From: Struthidea cinerea
Lineage: Eukaryota > Chordata > Aves > Passeriformes > Corcoracidae
Assembly: GCA_013397865.1 (NCBI GenBank)
Contig: VZTI01004346.1
Coordinates: forward strand, 1-64,000
Reading direction: 5' to 3'
DNA: 64,000 nt
A program made the translations under genes and the position numbers. Positions 10,628-24,293 of this stretch are shown here, in pieces. Each line of letters begins with the position of its first letter. The stretch's first letter is position 1. The notes under the pieces were generated by a model. The model was not told the DNA's origin. It did not search any database and saw nothing but the letters and a program-made list of their open reading frames with translations.

Positions 10628-13600
10628 GTAAGGCCATCTACTAGAAAATAAATTGAGATTAATAGCTAATTTCTTGAAGACTCCCCAAATAGCTCATTCT
10701 TAAGAATGCCAACTGGCTTAAAGCTCATTTAAGTATCTCTTACTACACTGTGTTCCTGTAAGCTCCTCCATTTAGAGAGATTAGAATTTACTAAGTGAAA
10801 AATGTGAAAAGAGAACATCAGGATACTGTCAGCATCCTACTCTCTTCAGGAAGAAAAATATCAGTGGAGTATTTTGTATTCTCATTTTTTTTCCTCTGGA
10901 GGCAAAATCAAGATTTGAAGTTTCTTGCTACTTATGTTAGAAGTACCGCCTTTCTCAAGACAGTGCAAAGCCACTTCTTATGCAATGGGAAAAGTTAAGT
11001 CTGCATAACAAATCACTTAATTAGAGCCATGTAATTGGCTTGCCTTGAGAGAGCCCCGTAAAAGCAGCATGTTTTCAGTAATAAGTCACCATAACAGTGA
11101 GAGGAGAATAAAAGACAGAAAATCACTAATCTTGGTATAGCAATGCAGTCTACTTTCCTTCTTCTAGTCAAGTTAATAAGTGCCACAACGGTATGGATCT
11201 AATACTTCAAGATGGATTTAGTATTCTATCAGTAAAGAAATAGGGCAGCTAAACTCTGTGCAAACAAATGAATCAGCAAAAAATAAGGTTTTTCTTTAAT
11301 TTTTCTGTGAAATCATGTAGCCATTTCCAGAGGAGCAGTGACTCCCATTAAAGGTTTCTCACTGCTTGAGCTTTCTTTTTTCCATTTGCAACTTATTTTT
11401 GCAAAAAAATTCAGATACTCCTCCAGCTTGTTAAGGCACACATCACCTTTTCGTATGAGGTGCAGACATGGTTTTTTGTGGCTGTAAATTCTACACTATG
11501 ACTCCATTACAGACTGCCTGTAATGCCTTCAGCACCCCATATGTTCATCCTTTTTAATATCATCCTGTTCTTTTTCTTCACAGTTGCAGTAAGTTCGTGA
11601 TGCCAACAATGACATAAACTAAATCCTAATTTACCTGTCCCCTTGATAAGTATCATTACTAGAAATTAATCTTCTGAGTCAAAACACTGATCAAATATTC
11701 ATGTGTGCATAGGTAGGTGTGTATAATGAACATAAAAATAGCTGTGAAAATTATGTGTAAAAGAGTAAAAGGCAATAGAAAAATTACAATTCCCCTCTAT
11801 TTATATCCACATGAGGGAGGAGAGGAGGAAAGACAGACTGTCAACAGGTTTCACAAGGTCTAGCCAAAGGAAAATAAACCAGTAGCAAACATCACTGCAT
11901 TTGGTTTGGTTCAGCTGCCCATATGGCAGGAAAATGAGTCTATAATGATTAGTCTCCATCACAACTGGAGCCACTACACTTGGATACCTGAGGGTTTCTC
12001 TGAAAAAAAAAACCAAACCAAAAATCAAAAGCAGAAAAACCACAACAAGAGTTTTCTTCCCGTAAGATAAAAAAATCACGCATCAGTATTTTCTCTCTTC
12101 TGAGGCATATTATGAACCAATTCACCTTTTACTTTACTTGGACTTTACAAAATTAACTCTTCTAGGTATTTTGGATGGCTAGGCACAGTTTTCTAGCATA
12201 ATATCCAAGCATTTTTAAGCATTGCTGTCTGCTCGAATAATTAATCTTTTCCAGTGATGAAGTGGAAGAAAATGACATGGTGATGGACTGGTGATTCATG
12301 ACTAGTTCAAGACATACCATCAGGAACCTGGGCTGTAATCTAAAGATTGAAGAGAGCTCTTTAAGAAACACTTATTCTCAGGCCTCATGCATTCTGTCCA
12401 GCTGTTGAGTACTCCCACTTCCAGCTTACCAGTTATAGGAAATCATTATAATAATGGTGTCCAACTGCTAGTTAGACTCAGACATAAAATGACTGATGTG
12501 ATAATACACCATTAAAAGTCATAGAATTGGGATGATATTAAATTAGTAGCATTTCCACTCTCGTTCATAAGGCTGCAATAGAAGTTAAAACTCATTCTTT
12601 GGAGGGATTTTAATTATTAAATCCAGTCTTATTCATATCACAATCTCAGCAGTTTTTTATTTCAGAAATGGATTTCACTGTGAATGACATGATGCAGGAA
12701 GGGAATAAATACACCACCTCTCCAGCTATAAATTGACAATTCAGCATTCAATAGACTAAGGGAGAAATGAAAACAGAAAGTGTAATGATCTTGTCAGACA
12801 ACTGAGGTGTTAAATGAAAAGAATTTTTCATATTGATTTTTCATTCTTCCTTCCCCCATTTTGACTGCACCAAATTCAGAGAATACTGTTTTTTCCTCAG
12901 TTTCAACAAGAGCTGAGAGATACAACATTTCATATAAGCCAGACAGTCCAAGAGACACACGAATTGACCGGTGCCAGGGACACTAACACATGTTCGTCTG
13001 TGCTTTTTCTGTACCCCAGGCAAAAGAGACACTTAAAAAGGCCAGCTCAGAGTACAAGAAGTTATCAGCTGAATGAGTGATCTAGGAGCATGGGAATGAC
13101 ATCATCGCAGTGGAATACCAATAAACTGAAGAGACAACAAAAGCTTGTGGCTGTCTAGAGCATCGTTCCATTCTGGGCCCATAAAGACCTTGAAATATAA
13201 CACTACTGAGGCCATTTGCCAGTCCTTTCCCCATGTGATGTGATGGAATCAAAAGAGAAGGGGCTTAACACATTGCTTCAATAAAGCTATCAGGTTTCGT
13301 ACAATATTTATGATTTTGGGTTGCATGCACAGGGATAATGTGGAATGAGCAATGCAGAAATCAAAGCCTTTCTTTATTTTTTGGCCCCAGAGTTCTATAG
13401 CCCCTATAAAGCATATAAAACACAAGTAAGCATTTATAAGCAATCTATATATCATCCTAGTAAGCAGACTTTAAAAAATAGTGACATGAAAAAAGAAAGA
13501 ACTTTGTAGAAAATATATGTCGAAGGTTTCATGGAATGAAATTTCACATAAAATTCATCTCACAGATGCTTTCCCAAAGAAAAATGTTAGAAAAGGTCAG

Positions 13601-14712
13601 TTCTATGTTTGAAGAATATCTTCCATACCTCACTATATTGACTTGTACATAAGGACAGAGTCCTTTAAAATCACTCTAAACATAGAGAGAGATGACGTTC
13701 TTTCTTTGACATTGTTATGTCAGGCAACTCCACATTGTACTTCATTGACAGACATAAAATCAAAAGGAGGATGGCTGCCAGTTGATACATGAGTGTCTCT
13801 AATAACATCACATCTGTCTAGCTGGGTCAAATGAGACTGCACAAAAGGAAAATAATAGCAGGAGGACTCTAGCACTGTGACAAGTGTTGATAAGCCAGTT
13901 CCAAAGGTTTCCCTTTATCCTTAATAGTCTGTGAAGGAATTTATTAGTGGTGATTTTCTGCCAGCAGGCTTCCTGCCTGTTTAACACACACTAACAATTA
14001 ATGAGTTTCTCAGTAGAGTGTTCCAGTGAATCCAGTTAGGAACAGCCCACACTTACAGAGATACTAACATCTGAGACTGAGATTCTGACCCTGACTGCAA
14101 GGATCAAAATAAAAAGTATCTGCATCAAACCAGGAAAGGCTTGAAAAGAGTTTCAAAGCAGGGGCAAATACTCTCAGGTTAGATATCTCTGAAGAAGGGA
14201 CAGTAGAGGTTTGTGAAAGGGTAATAGAGCTGTTACAGAACAAAGTCCTGACCCATGCCATGGCAGATCAGCTAAATGCCTGAGGGACCTCTCTGTCTAC
14301 ACCTATTTAAAGACCAGTCTATACCACCCACGGAGGAAAAAAGGAATCTGGCTGTAAGAAGACACAGAACTAAAATAATGAGAAATTTAGTTATGTGATT
14401 GTTGTAATGCGGTGCCATTTTCTCAGGCATTCCACGTCTACAGTGCTGGTGTAACCATTATTAAGTCCTACAAAAATTACCTCCATGAGCCTCAGTCCAG
14501 GAGGTGTTGTTATCTCTCTGTCCCTACTCACACTAAGCACAACAGAAAGACCCGTAACCCCCAGTCAAAAACCCTACACATAATTGGGTTGGCCATTAAC
14601 ACTTCCTGTACATTACACACCTTATGATGCATCTGTCACCTTCAACAGTTTAATTTTGAAGTGGGAAGTTCACTGCTGTTCAGTTCAGTTTTGTATACTG
14701 CTACAGCTTCAG
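10628..14712. other. Non-coding AT-rich stretch
   Basis: Nothing recognisable apart from an A-rich patch at 12002-12030. If the candidate plus-strand exons are real, this is an intron of about 4.1 kb. Confidence 0.45.
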
Positions 14713-14878
14713 GTGAGTCTCCAGAAAGTTCTCACAGATCAGATACTGGAAATAAACAATTCTTTACCCTCTGAGACAATGTATGAAGATGAAGAGCATC
14801 CTCTGTACTCTGTTCGAGATAACCTGATCATCAGAGACAAGTCCACACCAGATTTGTCAGCTGTGAGCCAGTTAAACA
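14713..14878 (+). CDS. Candidate penultimate exon (speculative)
   Basis: It follows a TACAGCTTCAG acceptor. Fifty-five codons are open in phase 0 and leave one base at a GTGAAAG donor, which is a weak match. The peptide is hydrophilic and acidic and reads like a cytoplasmic tail: it contains SETMYEDEEHPLYSVRDNL and then RDKSTPDLSAVSQLN. If the donor is not used, the frame ends six codons later at a TGA (14893-14895), which would give an alternative C-terminus. No family is recognised. Confidence 0.28.
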
Positions 14879-15182
14879 GTGAAAGTCATTGAAAGTGCAA
14901 TGAGGAAAAGTTGTAGGCATTTTATGTGCTACTCTTGGACAGACGAGAATATTAATTTCCCAAGGCAGAGGGGTTTTTTTGGTGGTGGTTTTGTATACTC
15001 CTAAAGCACGATTGCAAGGCTTGGTTCAGAGGAGGAAAGTTCCGTGAAAGCAAGAGGTCTGCAAAGACTCCATATACCACTGTGTTTGTATAAAAGGGGT
15101 GACGCTTGTCATCAGCAGTGAGGGATCTCTTGCACTGCTTTAGTTGCAGTGAAGTGTCAGTCTTTAGAGTAAGAAGGAAAGT

Positions 15183-15216
15183 AAAAAAAAAAAAACAAAA
15201 CAAAACAAAACCAAAC
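15183..15216. repeat. A-rich simple repeat (A13 then CAAAA units)
   Basis: A13 followed by CAAAA units. On the minus strand this gives a Phe-rich open frame (14952-15440) that I do not regard as a gene. Confidence 0.85.
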
Positions 15217-15283
15217 CTCCACAGGAATGAGTTAAAGCTAAATACCTGGGGGAAAAAAAAATTCTTTCCATTGTTCATTTCAG

Positions 15284-15402
15284 CAATTTCTGGTCCTAGA
15301 AAGACACAGCAGGAAGCAACAAGGCACGTGACATTTGAGGAAATAGTGTCCTCTCCTGCGGAAATGAAATTTCCTAAAACAAACCCTTTTGATGCAGTGT
15401 AG
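15284..15402 (+). CDS. Candidate terminal exon (speculative)
   Basis: A pyrimidine-rich tract ending in TTCATTTCAG precedes it. Two bases complete the split codon left by the 14713-14878 segment, then 38 codons run to a TAG at 15400-15402. The peptide contains TRHVTFEEIVSSPAEMKF and ends KTNPFDAV; NPF motifs can bind EH domains, but one short motif proves nothing. AATAAA follows 38 bases after the stop. Together these look like a gene end, but the protein is unknown to me. Confidence 0.28.
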
Positions 15403-15440
15403 CATTCTGACAACTTAAGTGTACTGTGTGCAACATTCAT

Positions 15441-15446
15441 AATAAA
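15441..15446 (+). promoter_or_regulatory. AATAAA possibly ending the candidate plus-strand gene
   Basis: It lies 38 bases downstream of the TAG at 15400-15402 and is followed by a TG-rich stretch (about 15464-15485) like a downstream cleavage element. AATAAA is frequent in AT-rich DNA, so its value depends on the candidate exons. Confidence 0.25.
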
Positions 15447-18400
15447 AGAGCAGAAATTATGTGGAAATATGTTCTGTATGTGAGTGAAAACACACTTACT
15501 TTCCCTTTTTTTCCCAAGAGGGAGTGGAGAAGCTGCTTTTTCTTTTAATATCTGTCATCCACCCTCAAAATTGTTTACGAGCTGTTGCAAATGAAAGGTT
15601 TAGGTCACTCAAAGAATCACCAGCAAAGGTATTGGCAAAAGAAGGATTAATATAAAAGTAAAAACAACAACAAAGTTCATTGACAAGCTTCACCATAATA
15701 CTTACAGGATGGTTAAAGCGTACAGAGAAAAATAGGACTAAAAATATAAAATCAATCAGAGTAAAAATCTAAAATCAACCAAAAGTTATCTAGGTGGAGG
15801 TTGGGGATGCAAAAAAGGTAAGAATGTAAAAGGGTAAGGATAAAAAGGATAAAGGAATCCCCTTGAGTCGTAAGGTTTGGAGTGGAGTTCCTTGCCAAAC
15901 CTAACCCTGGACTTGACAAACAGTTTAGGCCTAAGGGTTTTGACAGCACTGAATTGACAGCCTAATTTAAGCGATTTAACAGTAGATTCTATGTAGTTCG
16001 CTGTAAGCATGACAGTAGCTCACTTAGGGAGCTAACTTGAATACAAATCTAACAAGAACCTAGGCTTCACACTTGCATGCACACAGACATAAAGTCTCTG
16101 CAAGTTATACCCGGGAAAAATCCCCCTCAAATTCAGTGAAATACTCACTTCAGATGCCTTTGCATCTTCTCAATGGGCAAAGGACTGGGCCTCAAGGAGT
16201 GGTGGGTATCAGGCCAGGATCCATTTTCATTTGCTGTTCCCCCACATATAGCAAACTCAAGAGTTCGCTGGCTCTGAGGGTTCAACTTAAGAGTAAAGAA
16301 GAAACTGTTTCCTCACTCCCACCCAGCTGGTGTCATTTTTAGGGTTTTATGTCAGTCTCTGATTAGAAACTCAAAGAAAATTTGAAGCAAACAACATCAT
16401 AATTTCATTCTGTGAAGCCCTATTGAAATGTTATCAGTACAAAGTGCTCTATTCCCTTCGATTCAAACTTCAGTGACTGAATCTGTCAAGGGCCCAGCTC
16501 TCATTCTCTAGTGCTTTGATGTCTGTCTTCAGTGAGACCCAAACTGCTCAACACCTTTCTCTTCCAGAACCAGCTTTTCTGCCTCTCCTCATATTTTCCT
16601 CCATCTTTTTCACAAACAACTCTCTTACATATTAATCTGTTTTTCAGTCTCAGAGTAAGCTTTCCCCAGAGAGAAGGCAAACTCTCTCTCTCATCAGTGA
16701 GCTTACAAACACTGAAACACAAGTGTCATACACTCCTTGGCATCAGAAAAGTGCTGTATTATCCAAACCCACAGCCAGCTTTTCAGGTATGGTTAATTTT
16801 AATGTTCATTCTAAAGGCAGTGATGGCATGTGGCATAACTACTAACTTTGCAAGTTACATTTCCAGCACATTCAGGAGTTAACATATTTTCTGACTGACT
16901 GATATTCAGAGTCCTAGCTTGGCTGGAGTTTAGGAGAAATAATTAATAGATTTCCTGACTGACCTATTTAATGGTTTTAATTGAAGGAGAAAATTAAGAT
17001 CAGGCATGAGTAATCATGGATAGCACCTTACAGCACAGTTATGTAAGGGAAGGAGTTATCTGAAAAAAGCTCAAAGCATAGTAATGGCAAGGAATAAGCA
17101 AAGTATTCAGGTGATAATTTATGGAATACAAAAGAGATTGGCATTTTTGACAGCAAGACAGGCTAGAAGACTGGCCTTGGAGGATAACAACGTGAAAGAG
17201 AGACTGAATAGACATATGAGGCTGCAGAAGAGCTGCAGTTCAAGAATATTCAGTGAAAAGAAAGCAAAAATTTTGGTTGAACACCTTATTTGAAAGCCTA
17301 GTAGTGGACTCTAAAAGGCTAAGGTACTGTAGGTATCAAAATTTAAGCGTCAAAACAGAGAAATAAAAGGCACAGGAAATGTGAACTAAATGAGGGATTT
17401 AGCAACAAATTAAGGGCTGAAGGGCATTGGACAGATTTCCAGTAGTAAAGCAGATGTCCATTATTATATGGATGTTTGAGACAGGGAATTCTGAGTTTCT
17501 TACAGAGACCAGGAAAAATTTAAAAATGTGGAAAGGGTAATGACGCCTTACTCAAAATTGCAGCACTCAGACCTCTGAGTGGGCAGAGAGACATGAATCC
17601 CTCACAAAACTCATCAGCCACTTTCAGGGAAGAGGAATAGCTGTGATGACTGAAGCTGTCACAAATCCCCATCAGATCAGTGGGTGTTAAGTTGTGCCTC
17701 CTAGTCAAAATACATATTCACCAAAATATGCTTCGGAGATCGGTAGAACTTATGAATCTGGGACAAATTTTCAGAAATTTTCTCTCATCTTTACCTACCA
17801 AAGAAAGAACAAACTCAAGTTTTCATAATCTTTCCTCATCATGAGAACATGTAGGTCTGAAGCATCTTTGTCTGAGAGTGTTTTTACAGCCTTTCCTGAA
17901 CAACACTAAGATGAAAAAACATCTCCTTAGATTGTGTTATCTTGCACCATTAAGCCTCACTGGGATTGTAGTGGGGCTTGCTGTTCCAATGTTCAAGCTC
18001 TTTTTGTGAATAAAACTATCACAAACAGTGTTTTAGATACAGAGAACAAAAGCATATGGAATAAAAATGCATGGATCAGTTTCTAGCTTGTCCATTGTCT
18101 GTCCAAAGTCTTTTTCAGCTGTGGAAAACTAGTAAGTCTTAATATTTATATGGCATTTTTATGTTCAGTTGTGTCTGTAGAAATGTTAGCTACAACTTGC
18201 TGCTTTCTACAAAATTTTCCTTAGTCAAAAACCAAACCAAACCTAACCAGAAGAAGGCAGAAAAACTTGAAAACACCACAACCCAAATACGAGCATTTTG
18301 CTCTCAATGGACAAAGTTAATTTAATACAAGGTAGATGTAGTTGAAGCATTTCAGTGTTTTCTCATAACTACAGCTTATTCCATTTCTGAGCCACTTCAG

Positions 18401-18519
18401 TCTAATACCAACATCATTTCTTGGCACTTAAAATTATCCCAAATCTTTCCAAAGGGTAAGAGTTGGAAGTGAAGGAGCCCTACACCATTTTTGGCAAAAT
18501 GTACATACCTTTTTCAGCT

Positions 18520-18790
18520 CCACAGTTTCTCCCTTGGCTCCTGGCCCCACTTTAAGAAGCCTTCTCTCCCTGGCCCTGCAGAGAGGTGTCGGGGAAGGGG
18601 CCAGCAGCCCCATGAGGGCAGGAGAGCCCGGAGGCCTGTTTTGGCTGACATGAACAGTGATGAGTCAGGATGAAGAGTGGCAATCCCAGGTCAGGCTCGG
18701 GGCCAGAGAGCGTGACCAGGGCCAGGTACAGACCAGTAAAAAGGCAGTAAAAGGTCAAGCCAACAGGTCTGGGTCAGGACGAGAACTTTG
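18520..18790. other. GC-rich patch of unknown origin
   Basis: Composition jumps from AT-rich to clearly GC-rich for about 270 bases (many GGCC, CAGG and GGGG strings) and drops back. It does not resemble CR1 coding or 3' sequence that I can recognise. An unrecognised transposon (for example an LTR remnant) or a conserved non-coding element is possible. No terminal repeats were seen. Confidence 0.4.
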
Positions 18791-21069
18791 TGCCCACACA
18801 TCTACTTACACAGCTGTGATGTAGCACAGGTGGGGACCTGCCTCAGGTTAAGAAAAGCTTTCAGGTCTAGCATTCCTAAAGGCATGAGAACAAAACTAGG
18901 AAAGAAAGTTCTGTTTTCTTTGCACAGATTTAAAAAAAGAATGTTCTTACTTAAAATCTTAGTTAAAAAGTTACTTTTGTGTACATTTTCTAAAATAAAA
19001 ATTTATTTTAAACATAGGCAAATTTTAGGAGACAGTAAGCTTCACGGTCTTAGCTTAAGCTACTGCAACAAAAAAGGTATCATGATCTCCATGGGTGCTG
19101 AATAAAGACAATACTCCTGCAGCGATGCAGCTAATCCAGTCTTAACCAGGCTCTAACAGATGTTCATGGGAGTTTGTAATAATTGGGAAGAAGTGGAGAT
19201 GATGCTTCCAGCTGAAGGTTTTGAGTCCTAAGGAACCTGGCTAGCCAAATCCCTATGTACTTATTTCAAGAATTTCTGTGCCTCATCTTTATTGGGTCAC
19301 AACTGGAGTTCCACTCGTGCTGCCTCACAGCCACCAGTAAATTATGTGGATGCAGTGAACAGCAATGGCATAGCACAGCACTGCTTGGAAGCTCTGCCAG
19401 CTCTATTATTTCCACTCTCATTTCTGAAAGCAGTAATAAAAAAAATAGACTCTGATTTAGAAGCACTGCAATGCTTCGTGTTTTGCAAATGGGTCTAAAG
19501 GAGAAGGGAAATATGCAAATTAATTTTTATCTCTAGAGTTGAAATTAAGTTTTTTCAATTAGACCAAGTTGCCAACTAAGGACCCTTCTCATTATCATAA
19601 AATCCCTAAAATGTGATCCTGATTATGTTGAAATATCTTTTTAATTTAGCTTTGGCTACATGTGAAGAACGAGTCACTGAATTAATACCAAGATCTGGCT
19701 GTTTGCTTGCAATTGGTTTCTACCCTGATAAATGTCTCTGTACTTTAGTGGTTTGTAGCAAAAAATCATTTCTACCATTCACTTTTCTTACAGTGGTCTA
19801 TGCAGGAATGTGTGGTTGTACTTTCGTAGGTATTTTCAAACAGATAGGTTTTGTGCTGAGTTTTCAAAAAGTGTCTTTACTGATGCAGACACAACACCCC
19901 TGTCTGATGGCAATTAGCAGCCTTCTCAGAGCAACCAAAGCCCTGAAGACTAAACAGCAAGTGAAGCCTTTTAAGACCTTCCATTTGTATTTCTAGAAGG
20001 TTGGTTTTAAGGCTGACAGGAGAATCATAAGACTACAAGGAGAACAAACATTCAATTTCTTTACAATTAAAAGCAATGGGAAATTATTTGGGAACCACAG
20101 ATTGCTGTGGGAAAACACTCAGGATACTTCTCCCTCTTATCTTTGTCCAAAAGACATTTGCTATTTGTGCACTTCAAGGTGGAAAACCTTGTTATTGCTG
20201 CAGTCAGGACAGAAGTGGACCAGTCACACACCACTAGTGTATGCCAAGGGCAGTCCTGTCTGAACCACAGCTGTGTGGACACCAGTCCCAAGGGGAGGTA
20301 AGGATTATTGAGTTGTGTCTTTCTGCGGAGAGGATCCTGAGGAGATGAAGGAAATGGAAGTTGCTCATCAGCTCCATGTGCAGCTGGTTTATCTTCCTCA
20401 GCTGAATACGCGCCCATGACAACTTTTCCATTCACACCGAAGTGCTTCCAAGTTGCTTTGATTCACTGGGCTGTAAATCAACCGTAGTGTAATTTTAGAT
20501 CCTGTTTTTTGCTTTCCATGCAGTTACAGTGGCTCATTGTAATAGAGATCAGCTACTCCAGCAAGATTTAGCAGCATGAAAACTAGGAAGTCCCAACACT
20601 ACACGGACACCAGCTTTCAATCTCTGAGTGTGAAATTAAGAAAACATTACTATATACAATCAATTTAGATTCCTTATCTTATTCAATTTTAAGAGCATTC
20701 ACACTCAAAAATGTGTTAATGCTTTAGTTTTATGAGCATGATATATCAGCTTTTTACTCTTTTCTCATCTGCATTTTCCTATCGATCAAGAAATCTGAGT
20801 GTAGAGTAGATAGATTCATGAATTATAGGCCTCAGTGTCACTTGCCTTGCATTTCAATTTCTTTTCTGTCTTTCTGTGCCAAATTTATATAACCTCTGAA
20901 ATCAAGGTGAGCTTTAGCTTTCACATATTTATGGCTTCCAAACTGTATGCCTAATGGCCAGCCCTGTGTTTATGTGAGCAGTTTACTTTACCCAGTTAGT
21001 AGTAGTAGTAGTACTAGAAGCAAAATTATTAATTCCCCAGACATACTCTAGTTTAATTTTACATTTTCC

Positions 21070-21120
21070 CACCTAATCATAGAAAATTAGGTGAGTTAAA
21101 AATAAAATAAAATAAAATTT
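21070..21120. repeat. 8-bp hairpin followed by (AAAAT)n
   Basis: CACCTAAT (21070-21077) and ATTAGGTG (21086-21093) are exact reverse complements with an 8-base loop. AAAAT units follow from about 21098 to 21118. Confidence 0.7.
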
Positions 21121-21378
21121 AAAACATTATTGAGTGAACACCTGCTTCTTATAAAGAAATAAAATCATGTCAATAACTCATGTCCTTATACCTGCTCTCT
21201 ATTTCTTCGTGCTCCCAAGTCTAGTACGTTATTTTCCTCACCCCACAAAGCTGTAATATTCTCATAGTCTTTCTGTACAAGTCTCAGTCCTACTACTAAT
21301 TGTCAGTAAACATAGATTTTGCCTTCTCTCATCTTCTTTCCAATATTTTTTCTATCTGGTTTCCCTTACCATAGCACC

Positions 21379-21460
21379 AAAAAAAGAAACAAAAAAACCA
21401 AACCAAACCAACCAAACAAAAAACAAAACAGCAAAAAAACCCACCAAACCAAAATCCAAA
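21379..21460. repeat. A/C-rich low-complexity stretch
   Basis: Irregular CAAA, CCAAA and CAAAAAA units with almost no G or T. Low-complexity sequence. Confidence 0.8.
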
Positions 21461-23992
21461 ACAATGGAATATGTCATGGCTTTTCCTGTACATGCCATGT
21501 AAAATTCAGACTTCTTCTGTCAGTTTCTTTCACTGCACAGATTTCCTTTCTTTCAGCAACATACATTGGTCTCACTGTCTCCTGTTCTATAACAACAGTC
21601 TACAAAATATACCTTTGCCCCTGCTTTCCCATTCCACATTCTTTGAAGCATCCATTACAAACAGCAGAGAGTTTCCTGAGTTCTTCACATACTTCACCTG
21701 CATTATTTCAAGCTTCTGTAGGAATCATTTTGACTTTGCAGCAAAACTAGAATAAAATAACTATTTTTATTAATACGTTATTTCATCTCAACTGACGTGC
21801 TGATGCATGCAAAGATGTTTTAACTGTTTTATTATAACTTTTCAATTATGTCATCTGACCTTCCCAGATTATGTTGTCCTAGGTAATAAAGCAGATGGTA
21901 CTTAGCACAACAAATAATCTCAGCACAGACAGGTAACACGACTCATCTCCATTTCAGGTTGAAGCAGTCTGACAGTGCTTGGTCACTAAAGGCCGTGGAA
22001 CTAATGTGCAGGTCTCAGCACGAGGATGGTGGCAAGCCAGCAGGATCTAGACATTCAATATTCAATAAAAATAGGCAAAAGAAACCTGGAAAACCAGGGA
22101 TTTGCTCGTGTGCCTCTTTGCGTAGTTTACATCTGGGAAATTTTTGTTGTGGCAACAGATTATTTTTCTGTGTTACTTGGAAACCAGAATTATCAGATAC
22201 CCAAAGTTTATATAATGACTTGGAATAAAGTTCTCAAAATGCAACATACTTAGCCAGATGTAGGGGAACAGAATTTTATTTCCTAAGTGCTGCAGTGCCC
22301 TCAGGGAAGTGAAGACAGATGCTTTCTTATCTTGGTGCATTGCTTACACAGAAAGTGAATAACTACAATAGTATCAAAACATCACCATCTTAAAAAAACT
22401 TGAAAAGCTGTGCAAGATTTAATTTTTTTACCCTCATCCATCTGAAAACCACACATCCCAAACCAACAAAATTATTACTTTGCCTGTCATTGGAGAAAAA
22501 ATAGATAAAACACGTTCCCAGCACTTGCATTTGTAGAGAAGACCTCATGATCATGATGCATTTAGTTTCCAGAGTCAGCAGGCAAATTAAATTGTTTGAC
22601 TTTAATATCAGTCTCACGATTTTTTATTTTTCTAATCAGCCTGAGTTGGCAAAAGTGCTGATGGAAGCCAGAACCTGCAAGCTGCACCTCTGTTAGTAAG
22701 TGCTTAGCACACTAAAGAAATGAAGCATACACTGGAAGATGCCCAACATTGTCTTAACTGTGAGGCAATTTAATAGGAACAAAACCAGATCCAAACCCCA
22801 GGTTCTGACAAGAAGGATGCTTGTGGCTGAGCATCTGTTGGCTCTCAGTCCTAAGGATATATTTTTTACTGCAATTGTCAATTGCTTGGGAAACACATAT
22901 GGGTAGCAGGTAAACAGCTGCTGTTTACCAGATGGTTGCTGTTTTCAGAGACAAAGCCCAAGCACAGCTGTATTTGGCAGCAGAGGAACTGGCTGAACTC
23001 AGAGCAGAACTTTTGACAGATTTTTGTTCAAGAATTTGCAGAAAAGGATGCGCAGTCTGTAAGAGCTTTCTGCAAACAATATATTGAATTAAAACAATGG
23101 GATATTTTGAAAAGCCTGTTCCTTCTAACCCCACATTGACTTGAATCATACTCGCCCCTGATGCTTACCTATCATTTCACTTTGACTTTAACTGCACCAG
23201 AAAGTACCTCCATACTTCCCAAAAATAAACTCAGATCAGGCTGACTTGCACCAGACTGCAAATTTAAGTCCCTGCTCATATAAGCGCAGTGCTTACATGT
23301 CATCTTAAATCATCTGGTGCAATATACACATCAACATATTACAAATGTATGTGCCTAAAAGTTAAAAATCCATGTAGCTATATTGTTAAAGTCTGGACCT
23401 ACAGAATTAAAGAATTAGCCTCCAGAGATATGCATACTGGAAGATGATGCCTATTTCTTCACAAAAATAATTCTTAGTTCTTTCTCTCCGCTTCATTTTG
23501 TTCAGATAAAAAAGCAAAAAAATCCTCACGTTAGTTTGAGATTCTGTTTTTAAAGAATTCCCTCCATGTCTAATATTATTTTTCAAATCACACAATACAG
23601 TGCAATAATTCTTAAGAACTAAGCAGCTAAAAAGCTGCAACTATTTCATAAACAGGAAGGAAAAAAAAACCCGGGAGGTTGAGGTCATTAATAAGAATAA
23701 CAGCTCTGTGACCATGATACTTGGTCTATCATTTAAGGAGAAATTGCAGTAATTATGTGGGCCCAGAGGGTTCCTGCACAGTACCTTATTTACCTAGGTC
23801 AATGGTGCCTGTCCAAGCTCCACATTTGTGAGCCATTTACTACTACTTTCATTAGGGCATACGACCCAGCTGAGGGTGGTTAATGATTTGTTATTATTCA
23901 GGAAGACGACATCATTGAGGCTGCTGGTTATGGCAAAATAGCCATCCCATCAGTACTTCTATTCTAGCATGCCTGAGCAGAAAATGTATTTT

Positions 23993-24238
23993 AGAGCCTC
24001 AAAGATGATGGAGAGATGGGGGATCTCATCCAAGTGTGCAGATACCTGATGGAGGATATGAAGGAAGATGGAGTGAGATGTTTCTCAGTGTCATTCAGGA
24101 ACAGGACCAGGGTCAATGGCCACAAATGAAAGTACAAGAAATTCCACAGAAACCATATTTCTTTCACTGAGAGAATCACTGGGTATTAAAAGAGGATGCA
24201 ACCTGCATGGGCAACCTGCTCTGTGTCTGAACAGGTGG
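23993..24238 (+). repeat. CR1 LINE 3' region fragment
   Basis: The order of blocks matches the C-terminal coding end and 3' region of a CR1 subfamily on the plus strand: a GGGGGATCTCATCC-like block, GCAGATACCTGATGG, a CTCAGTGTCATTCAGGAACAG block, AAATTCCACAGAAACC, a CTTTCACTGAGAGAAT block and GGGCAACCTGCTCTG. The very end with terminal short repeats is missing and divergence is high, so the copy is old. Borders are approximate. Confidence 0.7.
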
Positions 24239-24293
24239 GTCAGTACCTGTCAGCTGTGACTCCGCGAAAATAATTTAATTTCCGGTTATTGCC

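Larger units (their letters stand above)
15447..23992. other. Non-coding stretch, mostly AT-rich
   Basis: It holds a GC-rich patch (18520-18790), an AGT triplet run (20996-21012), an AAAAT run with a small hairpin (21070-21120) and an A/C-rich patch (21379-21460). Open frames of 116-143 codons at 16532, 19613, 20067 and 21319 lack recognisable domains and are not called. Confidence 0.5.

Noticed and set aside
14952..15440. Minus-strand open frame of 162 codons
   Set aside because: It contains a Phe-rich, low-complexity run produced by the poly(T) side of the A-rich repeat at 15183-15216 and has no recognisable domain. It also overlaps the candidate plus-strand terminal exon.
19613..19996. 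Plus-strand open frame of 127 codons
   Set aside because: The composition is Phe/Leu/Lys-rich as in AT-rich random DNA, with no splice context or motif.
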